DNA from: Magnetococcales bacterium
Lineage (GTDB): Bacteria > Pseudomonadota > Magnetococcia > Magnetococcales > Magnetaquicoccaceae
Assembly (NCBI GenBank): GCA_015231915.1
Contig: JADGAR010000016.1
Span: 1-64,000 of the forward strand
Length of the DNA stretch: 64,000 nt
Reading direction: 5' to 3'
The notes under the pieces were generated by a model. That model did no database searches. It was given only the letters and a program-made list of their open reading frames with translations, and was not told the DNA's origin. Shown here one piece after another: positions 1-9,233 of this stretch (position 1 is the first letter of the stretch; each line of letters opens with the position of its first letter). The position numbers were made by a program, and so were the translations under genes.

Positions 1-2
1 CC

Positions 3-944
3 AAGGATCGCATGACCCCGCGTCTGGCCTCCACCGCCCGCGCCCTGTGGGGGGTCTACACCCTGATCACCGCCGTGGGCGTGGTGGGCTACTGGTTGTG
101 TGGCATGACCTGGCTCGACGCGGTCAACCACTCCTTCGCGGCCATCGCCACCGGCGGATTCTCCACCAAGAACTTGAGCATGGGCTATTTTTCAGATGCC
201 GCCCAGTGGTGGTCGATCCTCATCATGGGCATGGGCGGCATGAACTTCCTGATCCACTACCGGGTGATCGTCCTGCGGGACTGGAAGGCCTTCACCTACG
301 AGGAGTTCAAGGGCTACCTGACCATCATCGCCCTGTTCACCTGCTTCTTCGTACCGGTCCTGATGCGCTGGACCGACAAGTGGGACTTCGAGGAGGTGGT
401 GCGACACGCCATGTTCCAGATCGTCAGCGTCATGACCACCACCGGTTTCGCCAGCACCGACTGGGAGCTGTGGCCACCCATTCTGCAACTGCTGCTGGGC
501 CTGACCATGGTGATCGGCGGGATGTCCGGCTCCACCGGCGGCGGGATCAAGGTGGTGCGGACCCAGGTGTTGCTGAAGACCATTCCCTGCGTTACGACCC
601 GGCTGTTGGAGCCGAATCAGGTGGTGGTGCAAAAAATGGACGGTCAGCCCATTCCCCGTGAGATCCTGGAAAACGCGGTGGCGATCTTCATCCTCTCCCT
701 GGGGTACGTCCTGTTCGGCGGGATGCTGCTCAACGCCATGGGGATGGATCTGCTCTCCTCCATGGGCGCCTCCCTGACGGCCTGGGCCAACGTGGGACCG
801 GGTTTCAATACCGTGGGCGCCATGGACAATTTCGCGCATGTCCCCGACTTCGGCAAGATCATCCTTGGCTCCCTGATGATCGTGGGACGCCTGGAAATCT
901 TCACCATCCTCCTGCTCTTTTCGCGGCAATTCTGGCGCAATTGA
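3..944 (+). CDS. trkH: TrkH/KtrB-family potassium uptake channel subunit (5' end outside window)
   Basis: This is the integral-membrane, ion-conducting subunit of a Trk/Ktr potassium uptake system. The reading frame is open from the first full codon of the window, so the N-terminus lies upstream; 313 residues are visible against roughly 480 for full TrkH. The potassium-filter P-loop signatures are present: ATGGFST, MTTTGFAS, GGMSGSTGGGIKV and NVGPGFNTVG, separated by hydrophobic segments. The protein ends in a hydrophobic helix and FWRN. The stop codon overlaps the start of the next gene (TTGA), so the channel is translationally coupled to a KdpD-like kinase. No TrkA/KtrA gating subunit is seen in the window. 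Confidence 0.93.
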   Translation, partial: KDRMTPRLASTARALWGVYTLITAVGVVGYWLCGMTWLDAVNHSFAAIATGGFSTKNLSMGYFSDAAQWWSILIMGMGGMNFLIHYRVIVLRDWKAFTYEEFKGYLTIIALFTCFFVPVLMRWTDKWDFEEVVRHAMFQIVSVMTTTGFASTDWELWPPILQLLLGLTMVIGGMSGSTGGGIKVVRTQVLLKTIPCVTTRLLEPNQVVVQKMDGQPIPREILENAVAIFILSLGYVLFGGMLLNAMGMDLLSSMGASLTAWANVGPGFNTVGAMDNFAHVPDFGKIILGSLMIVGRLEIFTILLLFSRQFWRN

Positions 945-2884
945 GCGAAACGCCGCCAACCAGCCGCAACCGGGAGGCGATTCTGGTGTGCGTGGGACCC
1001 GGCCCGGACAGCGAAAGGGTGGTGCGTCTCGCTGCGGCCAACGGTGCGGTCTGGCACGCCATCCTCGTCGAGACCCCCGCGCTGCGCAAGCTTGCGCAAC
1101 GGGAACGGAAGCGCATCGACGGCATTTTGCAACTGGCGCGGGAACTGGGGGCGCACGTCGCCCGCATCCCCGGTCAGGACCCGGTGCGCGCGATTATCGC
1201 CCATGCCCGCGAGAACGATCTGGGGATCGTTCTCGTGGGCAGGGACCGCTATCGACGGCTCCCCTGGCAGCACGGTTTTGCCGAACAGCTCGCCAAGCTG
1301 GCCCCCGACCTGGAACTGCGCCAGATCGCCTGCGAAGAGGAAACCCGGGCGGACCTCTCCATCGCCCCGTTCACGTTCTTCTCCCGCCGCTTCCTGGATT
1401 GGCGGGCCGGATTGCCGGTCGTGCCGATCATCACCCTGGTCACGACCGCCGGCTGGCTGTTGCGTCCGTATCTGGACCCGGTCAATATCGTCATGCTCTT
1501 CCTGCTGTCGGTGGTGTATGCCGCGTTGCGGCTGGGCCGGGAGGCGGCGGTCTGGGCCTCGCTGCTGGCGGTGGCCAGCTTCGATTTCTTCTTCGTACCG
1601 CCCCACATGGCCTTCCTGGTCACCGAGGCCCAGTATCTGGTCACCCTGGGGGTGATGCTGACCGTGGCGCTGGTGGTTGGGCAACTCACTGCCGGATTGC
1701 GCTATCAGGTTGCGGTGGCCCATTTGCGCGAGCAGCGCCTGCAATCGCTCTATCGCATGTCGCGGGCACTGGCGAGCGCCCTGGAAGTGGAACGGATCGT
1801 GGCCATCTGTCACGGTTTCATCCAGAAAGGCTTTCATGCCCAGGCGGTGGTGCTGCTGCCGATCCGTGAGGATCAACTGGCGCTGGCACCCGGCGCCGCC
1901 TCCCTGCCGGGCATCGATTTCGCCCTGGCGCATCGCTGCTTCGAAGAACAGCGCACCTTGGGCCTGGGCAGCGATACGCCTCCGACCCGCAATGGCGCCC
2001 TCTACCTGCCCCTGCGCGCCCCCACCAGAATGTGCGGGGTGATGGCCCTGATGCCGGAAGAGGCGAACTGGGAGATCCAACCGGAGCAATGGCGACTGCT
2101 GGAGACCAGCGCCACCCTGATCGCCATCGCCCTGGAGCGGGTGCATTACGCGGCGCTGGCGCGAGAGGCGCAATCGGAGGGGTTGCGCAACTCCCTGCTG
2201 TCGGCCATCTCCCATGACCTGCGCACTCCGTTGACCGTGATCACCGGCCTGGTGGACGCCATGTTCATGGCCGCGCCGGAACTGCCCCAACCCCAGGCCG
2301 GTCTGCTGACCGCTGTGCGGGAACAGGTGACCCGCACCAATACCATGGTCAACAACCTGCTGGAGATGGCACGCATGCAGATGGGACAGATGGTCCCCCA
2401 CCGGGAGTGGCAACCCCTGGAAGAGGTCGTGGGCGTTTCCAGGGGGCAGTGCGCATTTCTGCTGGCCCGGCACGAGGTGATCATCGAGCTGCCGCCGGAC
2501 CTGCCTTTGCTTGCCCTGGACGAGACCCTCATGGAGCGGGTGTTCAACAACCTGCTGGAAAACGCCGCCAAACATACGCCCCCCGGCAGCCGGATCACCC
2601 TCTCCGCCTGCCGGGAGGGGGAGTTCGTGCGGGTGGCGGTGTGCGACAACGGCCCCGGCCTGCCCCCGGGACTGGAGAAAAAACTCTTCGACAAGTTCAC
2701 CCGCGGCAGCAAGGAGTCGGCAGTGGCAGGGTTCGGCCTGGGATTGGCCATTGTCCGTTTTATCATCGAGGCCCACGGAGGCACGGTCTGGGCGGAAAAC
2801 CTCGCCTCGGGTGGCGCCGGATTTCATTTACGTCTGCCGGTGGGGAACCCCCCCGCCATACCCGAGGAGCCAGAGCATGATTGA
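941..2884 (+). CDS. KdpD-like sensor histidine kinase (Usp, DUF4118, GAF-like, HisKA, HATPase)
   Basis: This is a membrane histidine kinase of 647 residues. Residues about 13-125 resemble a universal-stress-protein domain. Residues about 145-245 form the tight four-helix DUF4118 membrane region, followed by a GAF-like region, a HisKA domain with the phosphorylated His near residue 425 (SAISHDLRTPLTVITG), and an HATPase with an N-box (NNLLENAAKH) and glycine boxes (DNGPGLP, GFGLGLAI). This matches KdpD from the Usp domain onward, but the N-terminal KdpD P-loop domain (about 200 residues) is absent. The TTG start is chosen because it overlaps the trkH stop and places Usp at the N-terminus. Its position between trkH and a regulator suggests potassium or turgor sensing for Trk rather than Kdp (inference). 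Confidence 0.88.
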   Translation: MSETPPTSRNREAILVCVGPGPDSERVVRLAAANGAVWHAILVETPALRKLAQRERKRIDGILQLARELGAHVARIPGQDPVRAIIAHARENDLGIVLVGRDRYRRLPWQHGFAEQLAKLAPDLELRQIACEEETRADLSIAPFTFFSRRFLDWRAGLPVVPIITLVTTAGWLLRPYLDPVNIVMLFLLSVVYAALRLGREAAVWASLLAVASFDFFFVPPHMAFLVTEAQYLVTLGVMLTVALVVGQLTAGLRYQVAVAHLREQRLQSLYRMSRALASALEVERIVAICHGFIQKGFHAQAVVLLPIREDQLALAPGAASLPGIDFALAHRCFEEQRTLGLGSDTPPTRNGALYLPLRAPTRMCGVMALMPEEANWEIQPEQWRLLETSATLIAIALERVHYAALAREAQSEGLRNSLLSAISHDLRTPLTVITGLVDAMFMAAPELPQPQAGLLTAVREQVTRTNTMVNNLLEMARMQMGQMVPHREWQPLEEVVGVSRGQCAFLLARHEVIIELPPDLPLLALDETLMERVFNNLLENAAKHTPPGSRITLSACREGEFVRVAVCDNGPGLPPGLEKKLFDKFTRGSKESAVAGFGLGLAIVRFIIEAHGGTVWAENLASGGAGFHLRLPVGNPPAIPEEPEHD

Positions 2885-3581
2885 CGAGCCATCGTCTACC
2901 GTAACCATCGTCATCATCGAAGACGAACCCCAGATTCGCCGTTTCGTGCGCACCGCGCTGGAGGCGGAAAACCACGTGGTGCAGGAGGCGGAAACCGCCG
3001 CGCGGGGCTTGATCGAGGTGGGCACCCGGCGACCCGATCTGGTCATCGTGGACCTCGGCCTGCCGGATCGGGACGGGTTGGAGGTGATCCGGGACCTGCG
3101 TTCGTGGACCGCCATTCCGATTTTGATCCTGTCGGCCCGCTCGCTGGAGTCCGACAAGGTGACGGCCCTGGATGCCGGGGCCGACGACTACCTGACCAAG
3201 CCCTTCGGGGTGCCGGAACTGCTGGCGCGGGTGCGTGCCCTGCTGCGGCGGTCGGGTCGGTCGCATGCCGAGCAGGCACCCATCGTCCGTTTCGGGGATG
3301 TGGAGGTGAATTTCGTGATGCGCACCGTGACGCGCAACCAGGAACCGATCCATCTGACGGTGATCGAGTACCGCCTGCTGACCCAACTGGTGGCCAACGC
3401 CGGTCGGGTGATGACCCATCGCACCTTGCTGCGCGAGGTGTGGGGGCCGGGTCAGACCGACAACACCCACTACCTGCGCGTTTACATGTCCAATCTGCGA
3501 CGCAAGCTGGAGGTGGATCCCAATCTGCCCCGGCACATCCTGACCGAATCCGGCGTCGGCTATCGCCTGGTGCTCGGCTGA
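2877..3581 (+). CDS. KdpE-like OmpR-family response regulator
   Basis: A 234-residue DNA-binding response regulator. The N-terminal receiver has acidic residues (IIEDEP), the phosphoacceptor Asp near residue 59 (LVIVDLGLPDRDG) and the conserved Lys (LTKPFG). The C-terminal winged helix of the OmpR/PhoB type contains TVIEYRLLTQLVANAG and ends in GVGYRLV. The start at ATGATTGAC lies 8 bases inside the end of the kinase gene, so kinase and regulator are translated as a coupled pair. It is the cognate regulator of the upstream KdpD-like kinase and probably controls potassium transport genes. No kdpFABC genes are in view. Family call is firm; target genes are inferred. Confidence 0.92.
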   Translation: MIDEPSSTVTIVIIEDEPQIRRFVRTALEAENHVVQEAETAARGLIEVGTRRPDLVIVDLGLPDRDGLEVIRDLRSWTAIPILILSARSLESDKVTALDAGADDYLTKPFGVPELLARVRALLRRSGRSHAEQAPIVRFGDVEVNFVMRTVTRNQEPIHLTVIEYRLLTQLVANAGRVMTHRTLLREVWGPGQTDNTHYLRVYMSNLRRKLEVDPNLPRHILTESGVGYRLVLG

Positions 3582-3593
3582 CCTGCCGGCGCA

Positions 3594-4154
3594 TCAGTTC
3601 GACGTATCATCCGCAGCGGTCATGCCCTTGGGCAGGGCGTGGGCGATCCCCTTGTGACAATCGATACAGGTCTTGCCCTTGGAAAAGCCGCGTTCGTGAA
3701 AATCATTGGCGCGCAACCCCTGCCGGGTGAAGTCCATGGACTTGTAGTCATGGCAGTTGCGGCACTCGCGCGAGTCTGTCGTCTTCATGGTGTACCAGAC
3801 GTTCCTGGCCAGTTCCAGGCGCTTGCCCTCGAACTTCTCCGGGGTATCGATCGTGCCCCGGAACTTGTGCCAAAGCTCGTTGCTCGCCTGGATCTTGCGC
3901 ACGATCATATGCTGCCACTGTTTGGGCACATGGCAATCCGGACAGGTGGCCCGCACCCCGCTGGGATTGTAATAATGCACCGTCTCCCGGTATTCCTTGT
4001 AGACATTCTCCTTCATTTCGTGACAGGAGATGCAAAAAGTCTCGGTATTGGTGGCGGCCAGCGCCCAGTGGAACCCCCCCCAAAAAAGGATGCCCAGCAT
4101 GAAAAATCCCGCCAGAATCTTCCATCGACTCCCCAACAACGACTCTGCACTCAT
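3594..4154 (-). CDS. napC: NapC tetrahaem cytochrome c, quinol dehydrogenase of nitrate reductase
   Basis: Membrane-anchored NapC/NirT-family cytochrome that oxidises quinol and passes electrons to NapB/NapA. The chosen ATG at 4154 has a strong Shine-Dalgarno (GGAAGGAG) and gives 186 residues; a longer GTG-started frame is less likely. One N-terminal transmembrane anchor (ILAGFFMLGILFWGGFHWAL) is followed by four haem motifs CISCH, CPDCH, CRNCH and CIDCH, the expected number for NapC. It is the last gene of napDAGHBC, 53 bases after napB. It faces the kdpE-like gene end to end with only 12 bases between them. Confidence 0.95.
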   Translation of the reverse strand: MSAESLLGSRWKILAGFFMLGILFWGGFHWALAATNTETFCISCHEMKENVYKEYRETVHYYNPSGVRATCPDCHVPKQWQHMIVRKIQASNELWHKFRGTIDTPEKFEGKRLELARNVWYTMKTTDSRECRNCHDYKSMDFTRQGLRANDFHERGFSKGKTCIDCHKGIAHALPKGMTAADDTSN

Positions 4155-4207
4155 GGCTGCTCCTTCCTTTGCTTGAAGCGCGAATGGGTAAACCCGCAAC
4201 CGCTGCG

Positions 4208-4663
4208 TCACATGGCATCGACGGGTTTGAACGTATTATCGACCAAAGGCTTGGCATCCTTCTGGGGCACATGGCACTGGGTGCAGAAATAACGCTGCGG
4301 CGACACGTCCGACAACTCGGTGCCGAAGCGGTTGCGGAAGTGGGTCAGGCTGATCTTGGTGGCGCGGTTCTCCCTGGCCTTGCTCCAGCTGTGACAGGTG
4401 AGACATTTGTTCTGGCGCATATCGATCTTGTAGTTGTCGATCTGATGCGGCACGAGTGGCGGCTGTTGCAGAAAATTGCGCGGCAGGCCATGGCTGTCGG
4501 GCATCCATCGGCTCGGCTCCGCTGCCTGGTCCGCCCCGTTCAGGGGCACTTGGCCGCGCAGGCCGCGCACCTCCCCGTTTTCCGCCATGGCCATGCCGGA
4601 TCCGCCTCCGATCAGCAGAACCGCCAACGCCGCCCACAAGAACCACTGCAACCGTTTTTTCAT
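4208..4663 (-). CDS. napB: NapB dihaem cytochrome c, electron-transfer subunit of nitrate reductase
   Basis: Periplasmic small subunit that carries electrons from NapC to the NapA catalytic subunit. The 151-residue product begins MKKRLQWFLWAALAVLLIGG, a clear Sec signal peptide ending near AMA. It has the two expected haem-attachment motifs, CLTCH and CTQCHVP, plus the NapB-type regions VPHQIDNYKID and RYFCTQCH. The ATG overlaps the napH stop by 4 bases (ATGA), so it is translationally coupled to napH. A longer open frame running upstream is an overlap shadow inside napH. Confidence 0.95.
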   Translation of the reverse strand: MKKRLQWFLWAALAVLLIGGGSGMAMAENGEVRGLRGQVPLNGADQAAEPSRWMPDSHGLPRNFLQQPPLVPHQIDNYKIDMRQNKCLTCHSWSKARENRATKISLTHFRNRFGTELSDVSPQRYFCTQCHVPQKDAKPLVDNTFKPVDAM

Positions 4664-5532
4664 GTCACTTCCCTCGCCATGGTGGAAAAATGATAGTCGA
4701 ACTCGAATACTTCCTCCGGGCAGATGTCGATGCAGCGACCGCAGCGGGTGCAATCCGCAGCGACGATCCCCGGCCCGACTCCACGCGCCGCCCCCTTCAG
4801 TGCCGGATCGAGCACCTGCGGCTCTGGACAGACCCGATGACAGGCATGGCAGTCGGTACACGCCTCCCGGCGACTGGCACTGACCAGCAGCGGCGTCACC
4901 CGCCCCAGTTGGGCATACATGGCCCCGGTGGGACAGAGACGACCGCACCAGCCATGCGGGGAGAGCAGCAGATCGAACAAAAAGACCGCCACCACCGCCC
5001 ACAAACCGCTCCAGGACGCGAAGATCACGCCGCGCTGGGTCCAACCGACCGGATTGAACCACTCCCATGCCGGGACTCCGGTGATGCCGGCCAACAGGAT
5101 CACCATCGCCAGAAGTCCGTGACGGATGCGCCGATCCCCCCGCCACCCCCCGGTGATCCTGAGCCTTCCGCGCGTCCAGGCGGCCAGATCGGTCACCGGC
5201 TCGAGGGGACAGACCCAGGAACAGAAGGTCCGTCCACCCGACAACCCGTACAGCAGGGCCACCACCCCGGCTCCGATGACCGCCTGCATCAATGGAATGC
5301 CGGAGGCGGCCACCGTCTCGGCGAACCAGAGCAGGTCGGTCATGGGCAGGACCCCAAGGGTCAGGCTGGAGGCGAGATTGCCCTCGATGAGCCGCACTCC
5401 TGCCAATGGTCCCAGCAGAAACAACCCCAGGACCCCAAGCTGGCTGCAACGCCGCGCCAGCAGCCAGCGACTGGCCCGCCACCACCCCTTTTTTTCCCTG
5501 GCCTGGCAGGCATCCCCCTGGCAGCCTTTCAT
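4660..5532 (-). CDS. napH: NapH membrane iron-sulfur quinol dehydrogenase component
   Basis: Integral membrane ferredoxin-type protein that, with NapG, forms a quinol-oxidising branch feeding NapC/NapB. The 290-residue product has about four transmembrane helices and the paired CxxxCP motif typical of NapH (SWVCPLEP and GRLCPTGAMY). Two C-terminal 4Fe-4S clusters follow, CTDCHACHRVCPE and CTRCGRCIDICPE. It starts at ATG 5532, overlapping the napG stop by 4 bases, and its stop overlaps napB. A cytoplasmic N-terminal stretch with two Cys (MKGCQGDACQ) precedes the first helix. Confidence 0.94.
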   Translation of the reverse strand: MKGCQGDACQAREKKGWWRASRWLLARRCSQLGVLGLFLLGPLAGVRLIEGNLASSLTLGVLPMTDLLWFAETVAASGIPLMQAVIGAGVVALLYGLSGGRTFCSWVCPLEPVTDLAAWTRGRLRITGGWRGDRRIRHGLLAMVILLAGITGVPAWEWFNPVGWTQRGVIFASWSGLWAVVAVFLFDLLLSPHGWCGRLCPTGAMYAQLGRVTPLLVSASRREACTDCHACHRVCPEPQVLDPALKGAARGVGPGIVAADCTRCGRCIDICPEEVFEFDYHFSTMAREVT

Positions 5533-6296
5533 GGTCCCTCTCCCGGACGCCGCACCGGCAGGCTCAAGGGTTCGGGGATCAAGGCATGACCGGCCTTTTT
5601 CTTCTCCTCCCACCCGACCCGGTAATGGGCACCCAGGGCGCCCTTGACGGCGGTTCGGGGCAGAACCCGGATGGCGGCCTCCTGCAACACGCACCCCTTT
5701 TCGCACTTGCCGCAGCCGGTGCAATGCTCCGCATGGACCACCGGCAGAAAATGGACATGCTTGCCGGAGCGGACATTGAGCCGGTTTTCGATGGTGATGG
5801 CCTTGCCCAGCAACGGGCAGACCTGAAAACAGACCTCGCAACGCAGGCCCAGATAGGCCAGACAGGTCTCCTGATCCGCCAACACCGCCAATCCCATGCG
5901 TGCCTTGGCGATATCGGTCAGCCCCGGGTCCAGGGCGCCGGACGGACAGGCCTTGACGCACGGAATCTCCGGACACATTTCGCACGGCTTGTCGCGTCCG
6001 ACGAAGTACGGAGTTCCCGGCGCCACCCCGCTCCCTGGCTCGGCCAGGTGCAGGATGTCGTAGGGACAGCTGCGCACACACAAGCCACAGCGCAGGCACC
6101 TGCCCAGGAACGCCTCTTCCGTCAGGGCGCCGGGCGGTCGGATCGCCCAGACCGGCAACGCCCTGGCCGATCCGGCCCCCAACGCCAGCGCCAGTCCGGC
6201 CAGACCCAACCCGACCGCGCCCCGGGCGCCCTGCTCGAACAGACCACGCCGGGTGATGGCGACCGTCCGTGGTCCTCCATCGGATGTGGCGCTCAT
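5529..6296 (-). CDS. napG: NapG ferredoxin-type protein, Tat-exported
   Basis: Periplasmic ferredoxin-type partner of NapH. The 255-residue protein begins with a twin-arginine signal (ITRRGLFEQGARGAVG) and carries four 4Fe-4S motifs: CLRCGLCVRSCPYD, CEMCPEIPCVKACP, CEVCFQVCP and CTGCGKCEKGCV. This cluster content and the PYDI sequence after the first cluster match the NapG/MauN family. It starts with ATG 8 bases after the napA stop and overlaps napH by 4 bases. With NapH it should form a route for quinol electrons independent of direct NapC oxidation. Confidence 0.95.
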   Translation of the reverse strand: MSATSDGGPRTVAITRRGLFEQGARGAVGLGLAGLALALGAGSARALPVWAIRPPGALTEEAFLGRCLRCGLCVRSCPYDILHLAEPGSGVAPGTPYFVGRDKPCEMCPEIPCVKACPSGALDPGLTDIAKARMGLAVLADQETCLAYLGLRCEVCFQVCPLLGKAITIENRLNVRSGKHVHFLPVVHAEHCTGCGKCEKGCVLQEAAIRVLPRTAVKGALGAHYRVGWEEKKKAGHALIPEPLSLPVRRPGEGP

Positions 6297-6303
6297 CGTC
6301 GGT

Positions 6304-8790
6304 CTAGGCCTTGATCACCTTGACCGCGCACTTCTTGAAGTCGCTCTCCTTCGAGATCGGGCAGGTGGCGTCCAGGGTAAGCCGGTTCACCAGGCGCGAC
6401 TCGTCGAAGAACGGGATATAGACCAGTCCTGCCGGGGGCCGGTTGCGTCCCAGGGTTTCGACCCGCACCAGCACCTCGCCGCGCCGCGAGAGCACCTTGG
6501 CCACCATGCCCCGTTTCAGCCCGCGTTTTTCCGCGTCATCCGGATGCATGAAGAGTTGGGCATCCGGCACGGCGCGATGCAGTTCCGGCACGCGCCGGGT
6601 CATGGAGCCGGAATGCCAGTGTTCCAGCACGCGGCCCGTGGAGAGCCACAGATCGAATTCGGCGTCCGGCGCCTCGGCGGGCGGTTGATAGGGGAGCGCG
6701 AAGATCCAGGCCTTGCCGTCCGGCTTGCCATAAAAACGCACCTTTTCGCCGGCCTTGACGTAGGGATCATACCCCTCGCGGAACCGCCACAGGGTCTCCT
6801 TGCCTTCCACCACCGGCCAGCGCAGCCCGCGCGCCTTGTGATAGACATCGAAAGCGGCCAGATCGTGCTTGTGCCCACGACCGAATGCGGCATACTCCTC
6901 GAACAGCCCCTTCTGGAGATAAAAGCCGAAATGCCGCGACTCATCGTTGAGTTGCGACTTGTCGAGTTCCTCCACGGAGTATTTGTTCACCTGGCTGTTG
7001 GCATAGAGCACGTCGAAGAGGGTTTTGCCCGCCAGTTCCGGTTTCTTGGCGATCAGATCCGCCGGCCACACCTCCTCGACCTTGAAGCGCTTGGAGAATT
7101 CCACCAATTGCCACAAATCGGAACGGGCCTCGCCGGGCGCCTTGATCATCTGACGCCAGAACTGGGTGCGCCGTTCGGCGTTGCCGTAGGCCCCCTCCTT
7201 TTCCACCCACATGGCTGTCGGCAGGATCAGGTCCGCCGCCATGGTGGTGACCGTGGGATAGGGATCCGAGACCACGACGAAGGCCTTGGGATTGCGATAG
7301 CCCGGAAATCCTTCCTCGTTCATATTGGGCGCGGTTTGCATATTATTGTTGCACATCACCCAATAAGCGTTGATCTTGCCATCCTTGAGCATGCGGTGAT
7401 GCTGCACGGCGTGGTAGCCGGGCTTGTCGGGGATGGTCCCTTCGGGCAGCAGCCACAGCTTTTCGGTCAGGTCGCGATGCTCTTTTTTCATCACGACCAT
7501 ATCCGCAGGCAGACGATGGGAGAAGGTCCCCACCTCGCGCGCCGTGCCGCAGGCCGAGGGTTGACCGGTCAGCGAGAAGGGCGAATTGCCGGGTTCCGCG
7601 ATCTTGCCGGTCAGAAGGTGCACGTTGTAGATGAGGTTGTTCATCCAGGAGCCGCGGGTGTGCTGATTCACGCCCATGGTCCACAGGGACATCACCTTGA
7701 GCTTGGGATCGGCGTAGAGGGCGGCCAGGGCTTCGAGATCCTTTTTCGACACCCCGGAAATTTCGCTGACCTTGTCTGCCGTGTATTCGGAGACGAAGCT
7801 CTTGAACTCGTCGAGGGTGATCGGGGCGGAGGCATTGGGATCCTTGGCGTCGGCGGCATCCTTTTCCAGGGCGTGGGTGGGACGCAGGCCGTAGCCAATA
7901 TTGGTGACCCCCTTGTGGAACGCGACGTGATCCTTGACGAACGCCTCGTTGACCGCGCCGGACTGGATGATGTGATTGGCGATGAAGTTGGCGATCGCCA
8001 GATCGCTCTGGGGCTTGAAGATGATCCCCATGTCGGCCAGATCGAAGCTGCGATGCTGGAAGGTGGAGAGCACCACCACCTTGGCATTGGGATTGGACAG
8101 ACGGGTATTGGCCAGACGCGACCAGAGGATCGGGTGCATTTCGGCCATGTTGGATCCCCACAGCACAAAAACGTCGGCGTGTTCCAGGTCGTCGTAACAG
8201 CCCATCGGTTCGTCGATGCCGAAGGTGCGCATGAATCCGGCCACAGCCGAGGCCATGCAGTGCCGGGCGTTGGGGTCGAGGTTGTTGGAGCGGAAACCGG
8301 CCTTGAAGAGCTTGGCGGCGGCGACCCCTTCCCAGATGGTCCACTGACCGGAGCCGAACATGCCGATGGTGGTGGGTCCCCCTGCCTTGAGGGCGGTCTT
8401 GAACTTCTCGGCCATGATATCGAAGGCCTCGTCCCAGGAGACCGGGGTGAAATCGCCTTCCTTGTCGAACTTGCCATCCTTCTTGCGCAGCAGCGGGGTG
8501 GTCAGGCGATCCGAGCCGTAGGGAATCTTGGAGAGGAAGTAGCCCTTGATGCAGTTCAAGCCCTTGTTGACCGGGGCATCGGGATCGCCTTGGGTGGCCA
8601 CGATACGCCCTCCCTTGGTGCCCACCAGCACGCTGCACCCCGTGCCGCAATAACGGCAGGGGGCCTTGTCCCAATGGATGTCCCCCTCCGGATTCGGGAT
8701 CTCGGCCAGGGCGGGCAGGCTCATTCCGGCTGCCGCAGCGGCGGCGGCAACGGCATTGGCCTTGATGAAATCACGTCGGGTCAGATTCAC
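6304..8790 (-). CDS. napA: NapA periplasmic nitrate reductase, molybdopterin catalytic subunit
   Basis: Catalytic subunit that reduces nitrate to nitrite in the periplasm, binding bis-MGD molybdenum and one 4Fe-4S cluster. The 828 residues match the usual NapA length. A Tat signal ([20 protein letters not shown]) is at the N-terminus. The 4Fe-4S ligands are Cys45, Cys48, Cys52 (PCRYCGTGC) and Cys80 (GLNCIKG). The molybdenum-ligand Cys is at about residue 178 (ARHCMASAV). The C-terminus is the usual dinucleotide-binding domain. The start is GTG with a GAGGAG ribosome site 8 bases upstream. It follows napD by 15 bases, so the chaperone and its client are made together. Confidence 0.97.
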   Translation of the reverse strand: MNLTRRDFIKANAVAAAAAAAGMSLPALAEIPNPEGDIHWDKAPCRYCGTGCSVLVGTKGGRIVATQGDPDAPVNKGLNCIKGYFLSKIPYGSDRLTTPLLRKKDGKFDKEGDFTPVSWDEAFDIMAEKFKTALKAGGPTTIGMFGSGQWTIWEGVAAAKLFKAGFRSNNLDPNARHCMASAVAGFMRTFGIDEPMGCYDDLEHADVFVLWGSNMAEMHPILWSRLANTRLSNPNAKVVVLSTFQHRSFDLADMGIIFKPQSDLAIANFIANHIIQSGAVNEAFVKDHVAFHKGVTNIGYGLRPTHALEKDAADAKDPNASAPITLDEFKSFVSEYTADKVSEISGVSKKDLEALAALYADPKLKVMSLWTMGVNQHTRGSWMNNLIYNVHLLTGKIAEPGNSPFSLTGQPSACGTAREVGTFSHRLPADMVVMKKEHRDLTEKLWLLPEGTIPDKPGYHAVQHHRMLKDGKINAYWVMCNNNMQTAPNMNEEGFPGYRNPKAFVVVSDPYPTVTTMAADLILPTAMWVEKEGAYGNAERRTQFWRQMIKAPGEARSDLWQLVEFSKRFKVEEVWPADLIAKKPELAGKTLFDVLYANSQVNKYSVEELDKSQLNDESRHFGFYLQKGLFEEYAAFGRGHKHDLAAFDVYHKARGLRWPVVEGKETLWRFREGYDPYVKAGEKVRFYGKPDGKAWIFALPYQPPAEAPDAEFDLWLSTGRVLEHWHSGSMTRRVPELHRAVPDAQLFMHPDDAEKRGLKRGMVAKVLSRRGEVLVRVETLGRNRPPAGLVYIPFFDESRLVNRLTLDATCPISKESDFKKCAVKVIKA

Positions 8791-8805
8791 GGTACGGTCT
8801 CCTCG

Positions 8806-9078
8806 CTAAGAAAGGTCGGGTATCTCTTCGGAGTGCTGGTAGATCAGGTCGGCGCTCAAGACGCCATCGAAATATTTGATCTGTTCGAACCGGCGTGCCA
8901 GGGGGTCGGACGCACGGTCTTCCAGGGTGATCAGCAATTTGCCGTTGGGATCCCTGGCGTGGAGTTCGACGCCGGGCAGGGCGGTCACGGCGTCGGCAAC
9001 CGAGGCCAAGGCCTCGGGACGAACCAGAAGCACGGCGCTGGCAAGGGCAAAAGCGGATTGGGCCGGCATTGGGGACAT
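8806..9078 (-). CDS. napD: NapD chaperone for NapA maturation
   Basis: Small cytoplasmic chaperone that binds the NapA Tat signal peptide. The chosen start (MSPMPAQSAF) gives 90 residues, the usual NapD length. The fold signature is visible: a beta strand ASAVLLVRPE, then PGVELHARDPNGKLLITLE, the expected split beta-alpha-beta pattern. A longer frame begins at 9156, but that would place the FNR-like boxes inside the coding region. It is the first gene of the nap operon; neither napF nor napE precedes it. Confidence 0.85.
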   Translation of the reverse strand: MSPMPAQSAFALASAVLLVRPEALASVADAVTALPGVELHARDPNGKLLITLEDRASDPLARRFEQIKYFDGVLSADLIYQHSEEIPDLS

Positions 9079-9112
9079 GAGGTCATCCTGCTCGAGTTGA
9101 AGGCGACTGATA

Positions 9113-9126
9113 TTGAGATATATCAA
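9113..9126 (-). promoter_or_regulatory. Second FNR-like box / candidate -10 region upstream of napD
   Basis: The sequence TTGAGATATATCAA differs from the FNR palindrome at one half-site base. It lies exactly 30 bases (centre to centre) from the first box. Read on the minus strand it also contains TATATC, which could be the -10 element of the promoter activated from the distal box. It may therefore be a second, possibly repressing, FNR site or simply an AT-rich -10. Confidence 0.45.
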
Positions 9127-9142
9127 ACCCCGCTCTCCTGCA

Positions 9143-9156
9143 TTGACCTGGATCAA
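9143..9156 (-). promoter_or_regulatory. FNR/Anr-type box upstream of nap operon
   Basis: The sequence TTGACCTGGATCAA fits the FNR/CRP-family consensus TTGAY-N4-RTCAA with both half sites intact. Its centre is about 71 bases upstream of the napD ATG. If it acts as a class II activator site (-41.5), transcription would start near 9108, inside the leader. This fits oxygen-responsive induction of periplasmic nitrate reduction. The match is seen directly; the regulator is inferred. Confidence 0.7.
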
Positions 9157-9233
9157 TTTTTTGATATTTTTTTATTGAAATATTTTTGCAATGAATTGAT
9201 ACGCAGTGATACCCAGTGAATCCGGAATGGGGT

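Noticed and set aside
9078-9156. Longer napD starting at 9156
   Set aside because: The extra 26 residues are not NapD-like and would place the FNR palindromes inside coding sequence.
6253-9219. A 988-codon open frame on the plus strand opposite napA
   Set aside because: It is a GC-driven antisense shadow. The minus strand carries clear NapA with Tat signal, Fe-S and molybdenum ligands.
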